Positions 26,186 through 36,165 of a DNA stretch of 64,000 nucleotides are shown here, in pieces. A model generated the notes under the pieces. The model saw only the letters and a list, made by a program, of their open reading frames with translations, had not been told where the DNA came from and did not search any database. The DNA comes from Desulfitibacter sp. BRH_c19. Its GTDB lineage: Bacteria > Bacillota > DSM-16504 > Desulfitibacterales > Desulfitibacteraceae. Within the stretch, counting starts at the first letter, position 1; each line of letters opens with the position of its first letter. Both the position numbers and the translations under genes were made by a program. Location of the stretch: NCBI GenBank assembly GCA_001515945.1, contig LOER01000017.1, positions 1 to 64,000 of the forward strand, given 5' to 3'.

Positions 26186-27748
26186 CTATGTCCTTTTGAG
26201 CATTTTTTTAATCAAATCCAGCTCCTTGGTTTTGAAAACATAAAGCATAGCAGCATAGATTAAAGCACCCAGGGCAACCAAGACACACAGCTGAATTACT
26301 AATCCCAAAAAGTCAGTAATACCTATTAGTTCCTTAATATAAGGCATGCCCATTGTTAAGGTAATACCCATTATAATGGCTGCAGTAAGTGCTTTCATAA
26401 ATGGAATAAATAATTGTACCATATCCAATTTGGGTAAATGTTTACGAAATACAACTAATAATAACATAATATTTATAATAGCGGATAATGAATTAGCTAA
26501 TGCCAGTCCCCCATGTCCAAGGTATGGCATAAGGCCTATACTGAGTAATACGTTTAGAATTGCAGAAAATAGACCCAATACTAAAGGAATCTTTACCATA
26601 TTCATAGCAAAATAGGCCCTTGTAACTACAGTATTAGCACCGATTGCCCAAAGTCCAATCGAAAAATACCACAATGCAAGAGCAGTTCTTTGGGTAGCAT
26701 AAGCATCAAATGCTCCTCTTTCAAATACAATCTGAATTAACGGCTCTCTAATAACCATTAATCCGACTGCAGATGGAATTGCCACTAAGGAAACTAGTGC
26801 CATACCTGATACAAGTGAATTTGCCAGCCCTTCTTTATCATCATGAGCTGCATAGCGAGAGAATGCCGGAAATATAGCTGTTACAATTGCTGCAATAAAT
26901 ATTCCCAAAGGCAATACCATAAGTCTGTAGCCAAAGTCAAGGGCTGTAATACTTCCTGGTTCCAATCCAGAGGCAAATATTCTATTTACAGCCAAATAAA
27001 TCTGATTAATAGCTATTGCTAGTGTTATAGGAACTATTGTAGCTCCTGCTTTTTTTACGGCAGGATGAGTTTTATCCCAATTCCACTCCCACTTATAACC
27101 CATTTTTTTTAAAGAAGGTAACTGTATTAATAAAAAACCTATAAAAGAAACAAGGGTTCCCGCTGCTAGTCCATGTATTCTATATTCTCCTGCAAAGATT
27201 AAAACAGACAGAATAACTATTATATTAGCAAATGCAGGAGCAAATGCTGGAATAGCAAATTTACTGCTAGCATTTAAAACTCCGGTTATGAGCATTCCGG
27301 CTCCCATGAAAATGATGGAAGGAAAAATAATCCTCGTCAGATTTACAGTTAACTCATAGGTTTCCCCAGCAAATCCAGGAGCTAATATTTTAATCAGCCA
27401 GGGAGCAAGTACCATCCCAAGTATTGTGATTACTATAAGTATTACAATCGTCCAGTTAAATAAGATACTAGTAGTTCTCCAGGCTTCTGATTTTTCTTCC
27501 TTTACAAGATATGCTGTTATTATTGGTACTATTACTGAAACAAAAGCCATACCCAGTACAGCTTGAAGAGCGTAAGGCAGGGTATAGGCAACTAGATAGG
27601 CATCAGTAGCCCCAGTAGCACCAAATTCCCTTGCAATGACTGCATCTCGGACAAAGCCAAGAACCCTGCTCAAAAGATTCATCAATAAAATTACTCCTGC
27701 AGCTTTAGCAATATTTGTGCCTAATGAAGCTTCTTTTTGTAAAGTCAT
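26186..27748 (-). CDS. murJ: lipid II flippase MurJ (MviN family)
   Basis: 520 residues and about 14 membrane helices, the standard MurJ size. The N-terminus LLSRVLGFVRDAVIAREFGA is the classic MviN signature, and arginines in the first helices line the cavity. It flips the peptidoglycan precursor lipid II or a related lipid-linked sugar. In this cluster it could serve the wall polymer made by the TagO-type and CsaB enzymes; the sequence does not settle the substrate. Confidence 0.92.
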   Translation of the reverse strand: MTLQKEASLGTNIAKAAGVILLMNLLSRVLGFVRDAVIAREFGATGATDAYLVAYTLPYALQAVLGMAFVSVIVPIITAYLVKEEKSEAWRTTSILFNWTIVILIVITILGMVLAPWLIKILAPGFAGETYELTVNLTRIIFPSIIFMGAGMLITGVLNASSKFAIPAFAPAFANIIVILSVLIFAGEYRIHGLAAGTLVSFIGFLLIQLPSLKKMGYKWEWNWDKTHPAVKKAGATIVPITLAIAINQIYLAVNRIFASGLEPGSITALDFGYRLMVLPLGIFIAAIVTAIFPAFSRYAAHDDKEGLANSLVSGMALVSLVAIPSAVGLMVIREPLIQIVFERGAFDAYATQRTALALWYFSIGLWAIGANTVVTRAYFAMNMVKIPLVLGLFSAILNVLLSIGLMPYLGHGGLALANSLSAIINIMLLLVVFRKHLPKLDMVQLFIPFMKALTAAIIMGITLTMGMPYIKELIGITDFLGLVIQLCVLVALGALIYAAMLYVFKTKELDLIKKMLKRT

Positions 27749-27799
27749 AATTGCCCCTTCATCTAAACTTACTGAGTTACCTTGTAGAATAAAGTAGTC

Positions 27800-28046
27800 G
27801 GTATCCAGGAGCCAGAATAAAATCTAGTTCTTCTCCTGAATTCTGAATTCTGTATTCTGACTTCTAGGAAGTCTTCTTATCCCATATTATTATAGGCAAG
27901 TTAATGACTACAGGCAAGTTATATCTAACTTCAAGCAGTATCATGCGTATTAATGAGTTTCATATATATAGACGATGTATGACACCAAAAGTTTCAAATA
28001 GAACTCACAAAAAATAATTAGCCAGCAGAACCGTCCCCGTGGTTGG
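27800..28046. repeat. two dispersed-repeat fragments between csaB and murJ
   Basis: 27831-27866 is a run of TTCTGAATTCTGTATTCTG-type units, with a partial inverted match at 27800-27825 (AGGAGCCAGAATAAAATC). 28021-28041 contains GCAGAACCGTCCCCGTGG, a GGGGAC-family fragment. A 10-bp direct repeat AGGCAAGTTA occurs at 27893 and 27911. No gene is visible in the 27749-28047 gap. Confidence 0.6.
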
Positions 28047-28047
28047 T

Positions 28048-29142
28048 TTACAATTCTAGGGCCCAGCGGGCGGTTTCAAGGGCTTGCTCTCTTTTTTCAT
28101 CTATAATCTGTAAGTATTCTGGGAGACTAGCATCTCTCTTGTCTAAAGCTGTTCTCACAGTATCCCACAGTTCATCTTCTGTAATTGTTTCTGCCCTGCC
28201 TGCTAGTGGTTGATATGTCTGCTTCAAAAAGCTGTCAACCTTTGGATCATAAGAAATCCCCACAATGGGAACCCCCATTACTGCAGCCATAATTAAAGAA
28301 TGTAGTCTCATTCCTACAATCATATGCAACTTACTAAGAATACCAAGCATTTCTTCAACGCTAGTCTGGTTTTTCACTAGGATAGCCTTATCTCCATGCT
28401 TCATAAATTTGATAGTATCTCTACCAGGGGTAATATCACTTGGAAAGTGAAAGGGTATAAACATGACCCTATATCCCATTTCAATTAAATTATCACATGT
28501 TTTAGCTACTGCCTTTTTATAGTTATCAGGATTTTGCCATTCACGCAAAGAAATCCCTATAATTGGCTCTCCATCCATGGTTATTCCCATTTCTTCTAAT
28601 TTCTTTTCCCCAGCTTGTTTATTTACTTGCTTTCGATCTATACCAAGAACAGCATCCACAGTAACCCTTATTTCAGGTTTATTCACTCCAAGTTGCTCCA
28701 GAAGTTTTTTTGAAGCCTCATCCCGTACTGTGATTAGGTCCGCCTTGTTAGCCAACCATCCCATGAGTTTTTTGCCTAGGGAAGTGTTAATAGGCCCTAT
28801 ACCTTGAGCATAGAACATAACCTTTTTTCGTAACAATTTTGCAAGGAAAACAACTCCTAAATAATAGATCAGACTTTTAGGACCTGTCACATCCTGTAGT
28901 AAACTACCACCACCACTAACAAGCTGATCCGTCTTTCCCAATTCCTTAAAAAGCGTGACAAGCTTCCATCTATCTATTGCCGCAACTTGATACTGTTTCT
29001 GGGTATGTTCTGGACTATTAGAAAAAACGAGAGTTTTTATATCTCCAATTGTATCAAAGGCCTGTAGCATACTAAAAAGGATAGCTTCATCACCTATATT
29101 TTGAAAACCATAATAACCAGAAATAGCAATTCTTTTAGCCAT
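28048..29142 (-). CDS. csaB: polysaccharide pyruvyl transferase CsaB
   Basis: About 364 residues. It transfers pyruvate from PEP to a wall-polymer sugar; pyruvylated polymer is the ligand of SLH domains. The opening ISGYYGFQNIGDEAILFSML and the later VKNQTSVEEMLGILSKLHMI and GMRLHSLIMAAVMGVPIVGISYDPK match CsaB. The ATG at 29142 overlaps the end of the DUF5693 gene (ATGGCTAA), so coupled translation is likely; the longer frame to 29160 is not supported. Three SLH proteins in the window are its expected clients. Confidence 0.95.
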   Translation of the reverse strand: MAKRIAISGYYGFQNIGDEAILFSMLQAFDTIGDIKTLVFSNSPEHTQKQYQVAAIDRWKLVTLFKELGKTDQLVSGGGSLLQDVTGPKSLIYYLGVVFLAKLLRKKVMFYAQGIGPINTSLGKKLMGWLANKADLITVRDEASKKLLEQLGVNKPEIRVTVDAVLGIDRKQVNKQAGEKKLEEMGITMDGEPIIGISLREWQNPDNYKKAVAKTCDNLIEMGYRVMFIPFHFPSDITPGRDTIKFMKHGDKAILVKNQTSVEEMLGILSKLHMIVGMRLHSLIMAAVMGVPIVGISYDPKVDSFLKQTYQPLAGRAETITEDELWDTVRTALDKRDASLPEYLQIIDEKREQALETARWALEL

Positions 29143-31114
29143 TAAACAGCCTACTTTCAAAGTGCTTATATGTCTTCCATAATAGTATCAACACAATCCC
29201 CAGGATAATACCAAGCCCAAGTCCATTTACAGTCCTTAATAAGGAAACAACTAGCGGTGTATGGATATGAGCAAAAGTATTTACCATTGAGATTTGTCCT
29301 ATAACGCCCAATAATAGTAATGGTAGATAGCGATGCTGGTATCCAAAATAAAATAGGAGTAGCATAATCGGATGGCCAATTAAAAATTCCTTGGTCCGAG
29401 GCCGAACAATTAATAAATCATCCAAAATAGTTCTCATTTGTAACTCAAGAGAGGACACAGCAACTGCCTCATTTCCAGTCCTTGTTAAATATATCAACCC
29501 TGCAACTGCGAAGAAACCTACTATTATTAGATATTTGTTTGTAACAACTGCATTTAGTAAAGCTTTAATTCTATGCTGTAAATATTCTCTATCCATCCAG
29601 AAGTAAAAAGCAAATGTTAGGATTAAAATTGGTAAAAGATGAGCAATCTTAACTCCTACAAATTGATCTAGCTTGAGCATAAAGTTCAAATGAGCAAATA
29701 GACCAACCATAATCAAGGCACCCGTTAAGCTGATTAATGACGCCTTAACAAGTTTAAAGACAGCTTTTACAATGGAATCAGCGGCCTCTCCATTTAAAAC
29801 CGTAATCACAGCAAGAGTAGGGAAAACTACTACTGAAGCAAGGGCCATTGCCTTGATTGCCATATCTAGCAAAGGCTCCACTACAAAGGATCCAGACCAG
29901 ACTAGAAGCCCAACTCCCCCCAGTATATATCCTAAGAGGTTCAAATCCAGCTTCCTCATTAAGATAATTCCTGCACTTATTACACCTAAGCCCGTAAGAA
30001 AGGTTAAAAGACTTCTGCCTTCCTCTGAAGTAACGTGTAGCGGAAATGATGACTGGGCCTGTCCAATGCTAAAACCCTCTTTTTCTAATGTGGGAATTAA
30101 GCCAGAAAAACTATTTGCTCCGCCAAGAAAATTAATATTTGTTTGCAGCCAATCGGATGTATCCAATGGGAAAAATAGTCTCACTAGGAGTACCCTTACA
30201 TTCCTATCAGTTACTGATAGGGTAAGCCTATCTAGAGCTCTTTGAGGTGACATATTAACCATTTCATTCGCCCCTATTGAATGCAGCCTTACAACGTTGG
30301 TGGGTTCAGCAAGTCCAATTTGCCTTGCACCTAGCTGATTAAAAACAAAGGTTTCAATAAAAGCAAAATTTGCATCAAGACTCTCTATTCCTTCATTAAT
30401 AATATGCAGATAATCAGGAAAGCCTGGAACAAAAAAGTCGTTAAATAAAACTGTGGTTATATTACCTTTAAAGGGTAGAAGAGCTTCAAACACGCCTCTT
30501 ACAGCTTCAGGTGAACTTTGAGGCCAATTACGAATTTGCACTAGCAAATTATATCCTTCAGAGACTGCCATCTCCATAAATCTCTGGTCAAAGCCTATGC
30601 CTATTGTACTAAGCTCTGCTCTGGTAATCGGAACTCCTACAAAGTAAATACTACCATCAGCTTTAGGAATGTGCACACCATGAACCTTAAGAGATAGGTT
30701 TTCTTTTATCTGATAATGAACCATTGGATCATTTGTAATAATATAGTTATATCCGTTGTATATACTATCAAGATTATCTCCCAACGCATCTATATACATT
30801 TCATTTAATAAAATCTGGCTCCCTGACAGAACCCAGGCACTATGAGGTTCAAGATCACTTATTATCTGTTCTTTTAAGAGTATTCCAGAAACCCCTGTTT
30901 GCTTAAGCTTATTTAAGATCTCTTGTTCTGTATCAGGACTATATCTAGCAAGCCTTTCAACTTCTTGGCTCTCTATGCTGACCTCTACATTTTTATTAGC
31001 TGCTTCCAAACTCATTCTTTGCACTGCAAGATAACCAGCAGTCAACAAAGATATGATTAGTATGAAAGTTAAAAAATAGTTTATATAATTAGCTGGTTTA
31101 TTCTTTAAATTCAC
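29135..31114 (-). CDS. DUF5693-type polytopic membrane protein
   Basis: About 659 residues. One N-terminal helix (residues 11-30) precedes an extracytoplasmic domain of about 350 residues (with SIGANEMVNMSPQRALDRLT near its end), followed by about nine C-terminal helices. It matches proteins annotated DUF5693 that lie next to csaB in many Clostridia, so a role in wall-polymer assembly is inferred. The GTG at 31114 is preferred: GGGGAGG precedes it, and the upstream in-frame extension to 31258 is translated from a dispersed repeat. Confidence 0.85.
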   Translation of the reverse strand: MNLKNKPANYINYFLTFILIISLLTAGYLAVQRMSLEAANKNVEVSIESQEVERLARYSPDTEQEILNKLKQTGVSGILLKEQIISDLEPHSAWVLSGSQILLNEMYIDALGDNLDSIYNGYNYIITNDPMVHYQIKENLSLKVHGVHIPKADGSIYFVGVPITRAELSTIGIGFDQRFMEMAVSEGYNLLVQIRNWPQSSPEAVRGVFEALLPFKGNITTVLFNDFFVPGFPDYLHIINEGIESLDANFAFIETFVFNQLGARQIGLAEPTNVVRLHSIGANEMVNMSPQRALDRLTLSVTDRNVRVLLVRLFFPLDTSDWLQTNINFLGGANSFSGLIPTLEKEGFSIGQAQSSFPLHVTSEEGRSLLTFLTGLGVISAGIILMRKLDLNLLGYILGGVGLLVWSGSFVVEPLLDMAIKAMALASVVVFPTLAVITVLNGEAADSIVKAVFKLVKASLISLTGALIMVGLFAHLNFMLKLDQFVGVKIAHLLPILILTFAFYFWMDREYLQHRIKALLNAVVTNKYLIIVGFFAVAGLIYLTRTGNEAVAVSSLELQMRTILDDLLIVRPRTKEFLIGHPIMLLLFYFGYQHRYLPLLLLGVIGQISMVNTFAHIHTPLVVSLLRTVNGLGLGIILGIVLILLWKTYKHFESRLFNG

Positions 31115-31170
31115 TATTACTGCCTCCCCTTCAACTAAGTTATGCCCAACTATTGAGGAAATTAAATTTG

Positions 31171-31253
31171 GGGGACATTCCTCAGAAGTGTGAAGTGTGA
31201 TATTAGATGCTCTAACCTCTGACTTCCCACCTCCATAATAGCAGGTGTGTCCC
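31171..31253. repeat. GGGGACATTC...GGTGTGTCCC dispersed repeat
   Basis: Ends GGGGACATTCCTCAG (31171-31185) and CAGGTGTGTCCCG (31242-31254) match the element at 20132-20231. The inner part includes AAGTGTGAAGTGTG and short CTGACTTCC units. It lies just upstream of the DUF5693 start and adds a false N-terminal extension to that reading frame. Confidence 0.7.
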
Positions 31254-31290
31254 GTCATTATTATATATTATATTATACCTTTATAAAAGA

Positions 31291-31322
31291 AAAAAGGTCG
31301 AGACCTAAGTCTCAACCTTTTT
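31291..31322 (-). terminator. terminator of the sodium symporter gene
   Basis: AAAAAGGTCGAGAC/GTCTCAACCTTTTT (one mismatch) with a four-base loop, 24 bases after the symporter stop; the T run is built into the stem on both strands. Confidence 0.9.
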
Positions 31323-31345
31323 AGCCAAATAATATTAATAATATG

Positions 31346-32734
31346 TTATACTGCTGTTCCAATTAGACCAAAGCCATATAGTAAAACTATAGCGATAACG
31401 ATTGGAGCTACAATGCCTGCTAAAATTTTAAATGCTGGCAACCAAGCAAAGCTGAATTTACCCTCATTTGTAATTTCTTTAAAGGCATTTTCTGGTTTCC
31501 AAACCCATACTGTGAACAAGCAAATCAACATCCCACCAAGTGGTAATAATATCTTGGCTGAGAAGTTATCATAAAAGTCAAATAGGTTTATGCCCTCTGT
31601 TCCTGGCCATGGAATTAAAATATGACTCCATGAACTCATTGAAAGAGAGGCTGTCACACCAACTAAAAATATTATGAAACCTACTGTTACTGCCGACACA
31701 GGACGAGGAACATTAAACTCGTCTTTTACATAGGCAACAACACATTCTAAAATAGAGATAGCTGACGTCAAAGCCGCGATTGCTAATAATAAGAAGAACA
31801 TTGCCCCAAAGAAAGCTCCAAATGGAAGAGTGTCAAAAACTGCAGGTAACACCATGAACACAAGTCCAGGCCCTTGTGTTGGCTCGAAACCAACCGCAAA
31901 TAGTGCAGGGAAGATTGCAAATCCAGCTAAGACAGCAACACCAGTATCAAGACCAATGATAGTCGCTGCTGATGAAGGCATATTTTCTTTTTTATTCAAG
32001 TAACTACCATAAGTAATCATAGTTCCCATACCTAAGCTTAACGAGAAGAAGGCTTGTCCCAAAGCTGCCAACACAACTGATCCAGTAACCTGTGAAAAGT
32101 CTGGCTTCAATAAGAAGCTTACTCCTGCCATGCTACCTTCTAAGGTCATTCCACGGATAATTAAGAGTACTAAAATTCCAAAGATAGCTGGCATCAAAAT
32201 AACACTCCATTTTTCGATACCGCCTTTAATACCTGCGACAACAATCCCCACGGTTAAGATCATAAAGAAAGCCTGCCAAATAATTGGTTGAACTGGGTTA
32301 GTTATAAAACCAACAAAGATATCTGGCAATTGATCAGCTGGAATACCTGACAATGCCCCTGATATTGTCTTCCAGACATAGGCCATTGTCCAACCAGCAA
32401 CAACCCCATAGAATGATAAAATCATAAATGCAGCTAATACACCAAAGGCACCAGTAATCCACCAAGGTGTACCAGCAGCTAGAGCCTTAAATGAGCCGAT
32501 AGCATTTTTCTGTCCCGCTCTACCAATGGCAAATTCACAAAGCATAACGGCGAAGCCTATCAAAAATGCTGCAAGAAGATAAATTACAATAAATGCTCCT
32601 CCACCGTTTTCCCCAGCTAAATAGGGGAATCTCCAAATGTTACCAAGACCAATTGCGGAACCAGCAGCTGCCATAACAAAACCAAAGTTAGATCCCCACT
32701 GTTCCCTTTCAACTCCAATACTTTTGTTCTCCAC
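31346..32734 (-). CDS. neurotransmitter:sodium symporter family transporter
   Basis: 462 residues, about 11-12 helices, of the LeuT/SNF fold. The first helix AAAGSAIGLGNIWRFPYLAG carries the sodium and amino-acid site and the following ENGGGAF is typical. Bacterial members take up amino acids with sodium; the substrate is not predictable here. GTG start at 32734 preceded by AGGAGGT. It has its own promoter and terminator, so it is a single-gene unit. Confidence 0.92.
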   Translation of the reverse strand: MENKSIGVEREQWGSNFGFVMAAAGSAIGLGNIWRFPYLAGENGGGAFIVIYLLAAFLIGFAVMLCEFAIGRAGQKNAIGSFKALAAGTPWWITGAFGVLAAFMILSFYGVVAGWTMAYVWKTISGALSGIPADQLPDIFVGFITNPVQPIIWQAFFMILTVGIVVAGIKGGIEKWSVILMPAIFGILVLLIIRGMTLEGSMAGVSFLLKPDFSQVTGSVVLAALGQAFFSLSLGMGTMITYGSYLNKKENMPSSAATIIGLDTGVAVLAGFAIFPALFAVGFEPTQGPGLVFMVLPAVFDTLPFGAFFGAMFFLLLAIAALTSAISILECVVAYVKDEFNVPRPVSAVTVGFIIFLVGVTASLSMSSWSHILIPWPGTEGINLFDFYDNFSAKILLPLGGMLICLFTVWVWKPENAFKEITNEGKFSFAWLPAFKILAGIVAPIVIAIVLLYGFGLIGTAV

Positions 32735-32779
32735 TTTTCTACCTCCTATTACAATATTTTAGCATAAGTGCTTCCTTAT

Positions 32780-32809
32780 ATTATAATGAAGAGGTTGTCT
32801 ATTTAGCAA
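32780..32809 (-). promoter_or_regulatory. promoter of the sodium symporter gene
   Basis: TTGCTA (32809-32804), 18 bases and TATAAT (32785-32780) on the minus strand, about 45 bases before the GTG. The rest of the gap up to 32927 shows nothing further. Confidence 0.65.
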
Positions 32810-32927
32810 GGGTTAATTTTTGTGCAATATATTAAAATTTCATTATTAGCATGGCGTATCTCTCATAATGTCAAGCAGGTCAGGCATTGGCAAGTTTTAA
32901 ACCTGTTGAATAATCTGAAAAATTGTA

Positions 32928-35900
32928 TTAATTATTTTCTAAATATAACTTACCATTTCGTACTTCATAAGCTTTTCCGTCCAACTCAATAATACCATTG
33001 ACTGGTTTTTTTGTTCTTTTATCAATTATCTGATACGTTCTGGCTTGATACCCACCAAAGTCCTTGGTAAGTGTAACCCCACCTACTATCCAAGAAGATG
33101 TCTGTCTGGAATCATTATTTTCACCTACTCCTGTAAGGTTAACATCTAGGTTAAATACACTCTTTTTGATATCATAATCACTTAAAGCTGGGGAGCTATA
33201 AACAACAACCTCCCAAATACCAGCCTCCGGTGACAATATTCCAGCCGAAGTATTATCCTTCATTACAGATCCCGATGGGCCCAAACCCACATATTCGGTC
33301 ATATAGTACTCATTTCCATTTGGATCAATTATATGAGCCCTTGCTCTTCCTGCTGCTTGTCCTCCAGTCTTACCCACCCTTAGGCTAAGAGAAAAATTTT
33401 CAGAGTTTGGGGGTACCTGGAAAAAGTATCGAGAATACTGGGCCGCAGGTAATTCACCGGATAAGGTTACTTTATACTGATTGTTTTTATCTAAAATATA
33501 TGGTCTTACTACTGTAACTAGTGCTGTTAAATCATATCCATAGGTACTGGAAATGTCACCACGTAGGAAACCGGAATACAGACCAGGTTCCTCAGGCATA
33601 TTATATTTTATAGGAATTAACCTTCTTCCCCCAGCTGCAATACGTGTTGTATCTAACTGAGGCACCAACCAGTCTACTGTAGAGTCCCAGTTAACCGCTA
33701 CTGCATCATCAGCTATATTCTTTATCCTGAAGTTGATTTCACCTGGAATAAAGTCTCTAGCATACAATCCCTCACCAAAAGCTAATCTTTTATTGTATGT
33801 TTGGGGTATAAGCGGCTTAACCTTATCTACAAGAAACAGTTTCCTCCATGCTTCTACAACATCTATAACTCCAGCACCGACCTCAGCCGGCCCAAAATCT
33901 TCCAATGTTCTAGCGCCTAGGGATATAGCTCTCCTAATATCCTCAGAATTCGGGGATCTTCCTAGCTTATTCAGGGAATCCCTCAATAAGGCTACAGCAC
34001 CCGCTACATGAGGAGCTGCCATGCTTGTTCCCTCAGCTAGTGAGTACTTATTAGTTGACCACATTGGAGCAGTTGAAACAGCACTACCTGGCGCAACAAC
34101 ATCTGGAATCATAAGGCCATCTTTTCTGGGTCCAATAGAACTAAAGTACCATAGGCTATCATCTTCCACTTCAAAGCCGTAATCCTGCTTCCACATGGAA
34201 GGAGAAATAAAAGCTCCAACTGATATTGCCTCTTTTGCATTGCCTGGTGTTGCTAACGAGGCCAAACCTGGCCCCCTATTTCCTGTCGCTACTGTAAAAA
34301 CTATATTCTGTTCTCTGCTTATTTTAGAAATAAGTTCCGTTAAAGAATTATTTCCTGCAGTCTCATCAAGATAGTAACCAAGACTAAGATTGATTATATG
34401 GGCACCATTTTCTGCTGCATAGTTTATGGCTTCTTTAAGTAAATCCCAATTTGTTTCACCCATTGTGTCTAATGCTTTAAGTACCATAATCTGACTTCCA
34501 GGCGCTACACCTTTAATATCTCCATTAGCCGCAGCAATACCCGCTACATTGGTCCCATGTCCATTAAAATCAATACCAAATCTGATCCAATCAGCATTAC
34601 CGGAAATACCGCCTATCACAGCATTAAATTGCCTCTCTTTATCATCTGTTGCAAAGGAAAAATATTGCCCATGTTCTTTAAAAATCTCATAACCTGATTG
34701 ACCATCTATTTGGCCATTTCCTTCTAGATCTATATATACAGTATCATAGTTTCCTGCGACTTCTGGATCAGAAAGAACTACAAAAAAACTATCATCAGAG
34801 CTACCGTTAAAATTTAAATCTCTCAGTACGCTTTTCTCTTGAATAAACCCATATCTGTACACTCCACTTTTTGAAGGTATATTTCTAATAGAGTAACTAC
34901 CTCCTTCAATGGAATAGCTTTTATCTCCCGCTGCAGTTATTTTACCAGTTGTATCTACCTTCATTTCGTCAGTAAGATCTACCCAGTCAATTATCTTGGA
35001 ACTTCCTCTTGTGGTTTCGTAGAGGTCAGGATGCCCTGGATCGACTCCAGTATCTATTATCGCAATAACTTGTCCCTGCCCCTGAGCCTCTGTTGCTGCT
35101 ACTAAATCTCTTAGTTGCATCTCATTCTTTGTAATTTCCAAACTTTTTCCCGGATTTGCACCTGTAAAATCAACACTTGAAAAGTTTAGACTCTTCTGAG
35201 GTGGCATCTTTTGTACAGCCTGATTATTATCTAAGATATAAGACAGTGAGTCTAATGACAAAGCCTCCAGATCTTCAACCTGTTCAAGATATCCTATTAC
35301 ACCATTAGGATCTATCGCAAAATGAACCTTCATTTGCATTGTGCTAGCTAGGTCTGATAGATTTACTAAGCTATCATTGTTGTAAAACCTAAGGCGTGAG
35401 CTATAATCAAAAAGGTGATCCTCTCCAGAAACTTCTATTCTCATTTTTTTGCCAACAATATCTATTCCTTTAAGTATTCCTGCAAACTCAAGGGCATCAC
35501 CCCTAGCTTCAAGCATTCTCACAATAAAGGTAGTAGCTTGCCCCCTGGTTGTCAGCTCTGAAGGTCTAAATGTGCCATCAGGATAACCACTTGTAAGGTT
35601 TAGTGATAAAGCTTTGGCCACAGGCTCTTGCGCCCATAAGGGTATGTAATTTTTATCGGTAAATCCAAGTTCTGAAGTAGTCTCTAGAGAATTGGAAGCC
35701 TTTAAAGCTCTCACAAGTATTGCTGTTAATTCATCTCTTCTAATTGGTCTCTCAGGCCTAAAGGTACCATCTTCATAACCATTAATGATTCCAAGTTCAT
35801 AGGCAAGCTCAATGTACCCTTTAGCCCAATGGGAATCTTCAATATCCTCAAAGGCAGAAGGTACTGCATACAAATTGTAGGCCTCTTCATCTAAATTGAG

Positions 35901-36146
35901 ACTGCTAATTATTATTTTGCTGAATTCAGCTCTGGTAACACTACGATTTGGTCTAAAACTGCCATCGTTATAGCCACCAATAATTCTCTTGGCAGATAAA
36001 AGATCAATCTCTTTAACAGCCCAGTGATTACCAGTATCAGAATATGCAAGTACATTACTAGGAAGAGCTAACATAACTACTGCTACAATCAGAGTAATAT
36101 ATACTTTTTTTACAGTAAGAGAGACGTTATGCATATAAACACCCAT
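32928..36146 (-). CDS. subtilisin-family (S8) serine protease with three SLH domains
   Basis: 1072 residues, secreted. Signal peptide (about 12-35), then three S-layer-homology domains (about 36-215; markers GNHWAVKEIDLL, GYEDGTFRPERPIRRDE, GYPDGTFRPSE) that hold it on pyruvylated wall polymer, then a beta segment like that in the SLH protein at 52.7 kb. The protease domain has the triad Asp in AIIDTGVDPGHPD (about 365), His in FNGHGTNVAGIAA (about 530) and Ser in EGTSMAAPHVAGA (about 705), with an insertion between Asp and His containing a dockerin-like DLNFNGSSDDS. C-terminal domains follow. Role: surface protein processing or nutrition. Confidence 0.93.
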   Translation of the reverse strand: MGVYMHNVSLTVKKVYITLIVAVVMLALPSNVLAYSDTGNHWAVKEIDLLSAKRIIGGYNDGSFRPNRSVTRAEFSKIIISSLNLDEEAYNLYAVPSAFEDIEDSHWAKGYIELAYELGIINGYEDGTFRPERPIRRDELTAILVRALKASNSLETTSELGFTDKNYIPLWAQEPVAKALSLNLTSGYPDGTFRPSELTTRGQATTFIVRMLEARGDALEFAGILKGIDIVGKKMRIEVSGEDHLFDYSSRLRFYNNDSLVNLSDLASTMQMKVHFAIDPNGVIGYLEQVEDLEALSLDSLSYILDNNQAVQKMPPQKSLNFSSVDFTGANPGKSLEITKNEMQLRDLVAATEAQGQGQVIAIIDTGVDPGHPDLYETTRGSSKIIDWVDLTDEMKVDTTGKITAAGDKSYSIEGGSYSIRNIPSKSGVYRYGFIQEKSVLRDLNFNGSSDDSFFVVLSDPEVAGNYDTVYIDLEGNGQIDGQSGYEIFKEHGQYFSFATDDKERQFNAVIGGISGNADWIRFGIDFNGHGTNVAGIAAANGDIKGVAPGSQIMVLKALDTMGETNWDLLKEAINYAAENGAHIINLSLGYYLDETAGNNSLTELISKISREQNIVFTVATGNRGPGLASLATPGNAKEAISVGAFISPSMWKQDYGFEVEDDSLWYFSSIGPRKDGLMIPDVVAPGSAVSTAPMWSTNKYSLAEGTSMAAPHVAGAVALLRDSLNKLGRSPNSEDIRRAISLGARTLEDFGPAEVGAGVIDVVEAWRKLFLVDKVKPLIPQTYNKRLAFGEGLYARDFIPGEINFRIKNIADDAVAVNWDSTVDWLVPQLDTTRIAAGGRRLIPIKYNMPEEPGLYSGFLRGDISSTYGYDLTALVTVVRPYILDKNNQYKVTLSGELPAAQYSRYFFQVPPNSENFSLSLRVGKTGGQAAGRARAHIIDPNGNEYYMTEYVGLGPSGSVMKDNTSAGILSPEAGIWEVVVYSSPALSDYDIKKSVFNLDVNLTGVGENNDSRQTSSWIVGGVTLTKDFGGYQARTYQIIDKRTKKPVNGIIELDGKAYEVRNGKLYLENN

Positions 36147-36165
36147 TCATATAGAATATCTAAAA

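Noticed and set aside
29772-30245. 157-codon plus-strand frame inside the DUF5693 gene
   Set aside because: Antisense shadow of a well-supported membrane protein gene, no recognisable motifs.
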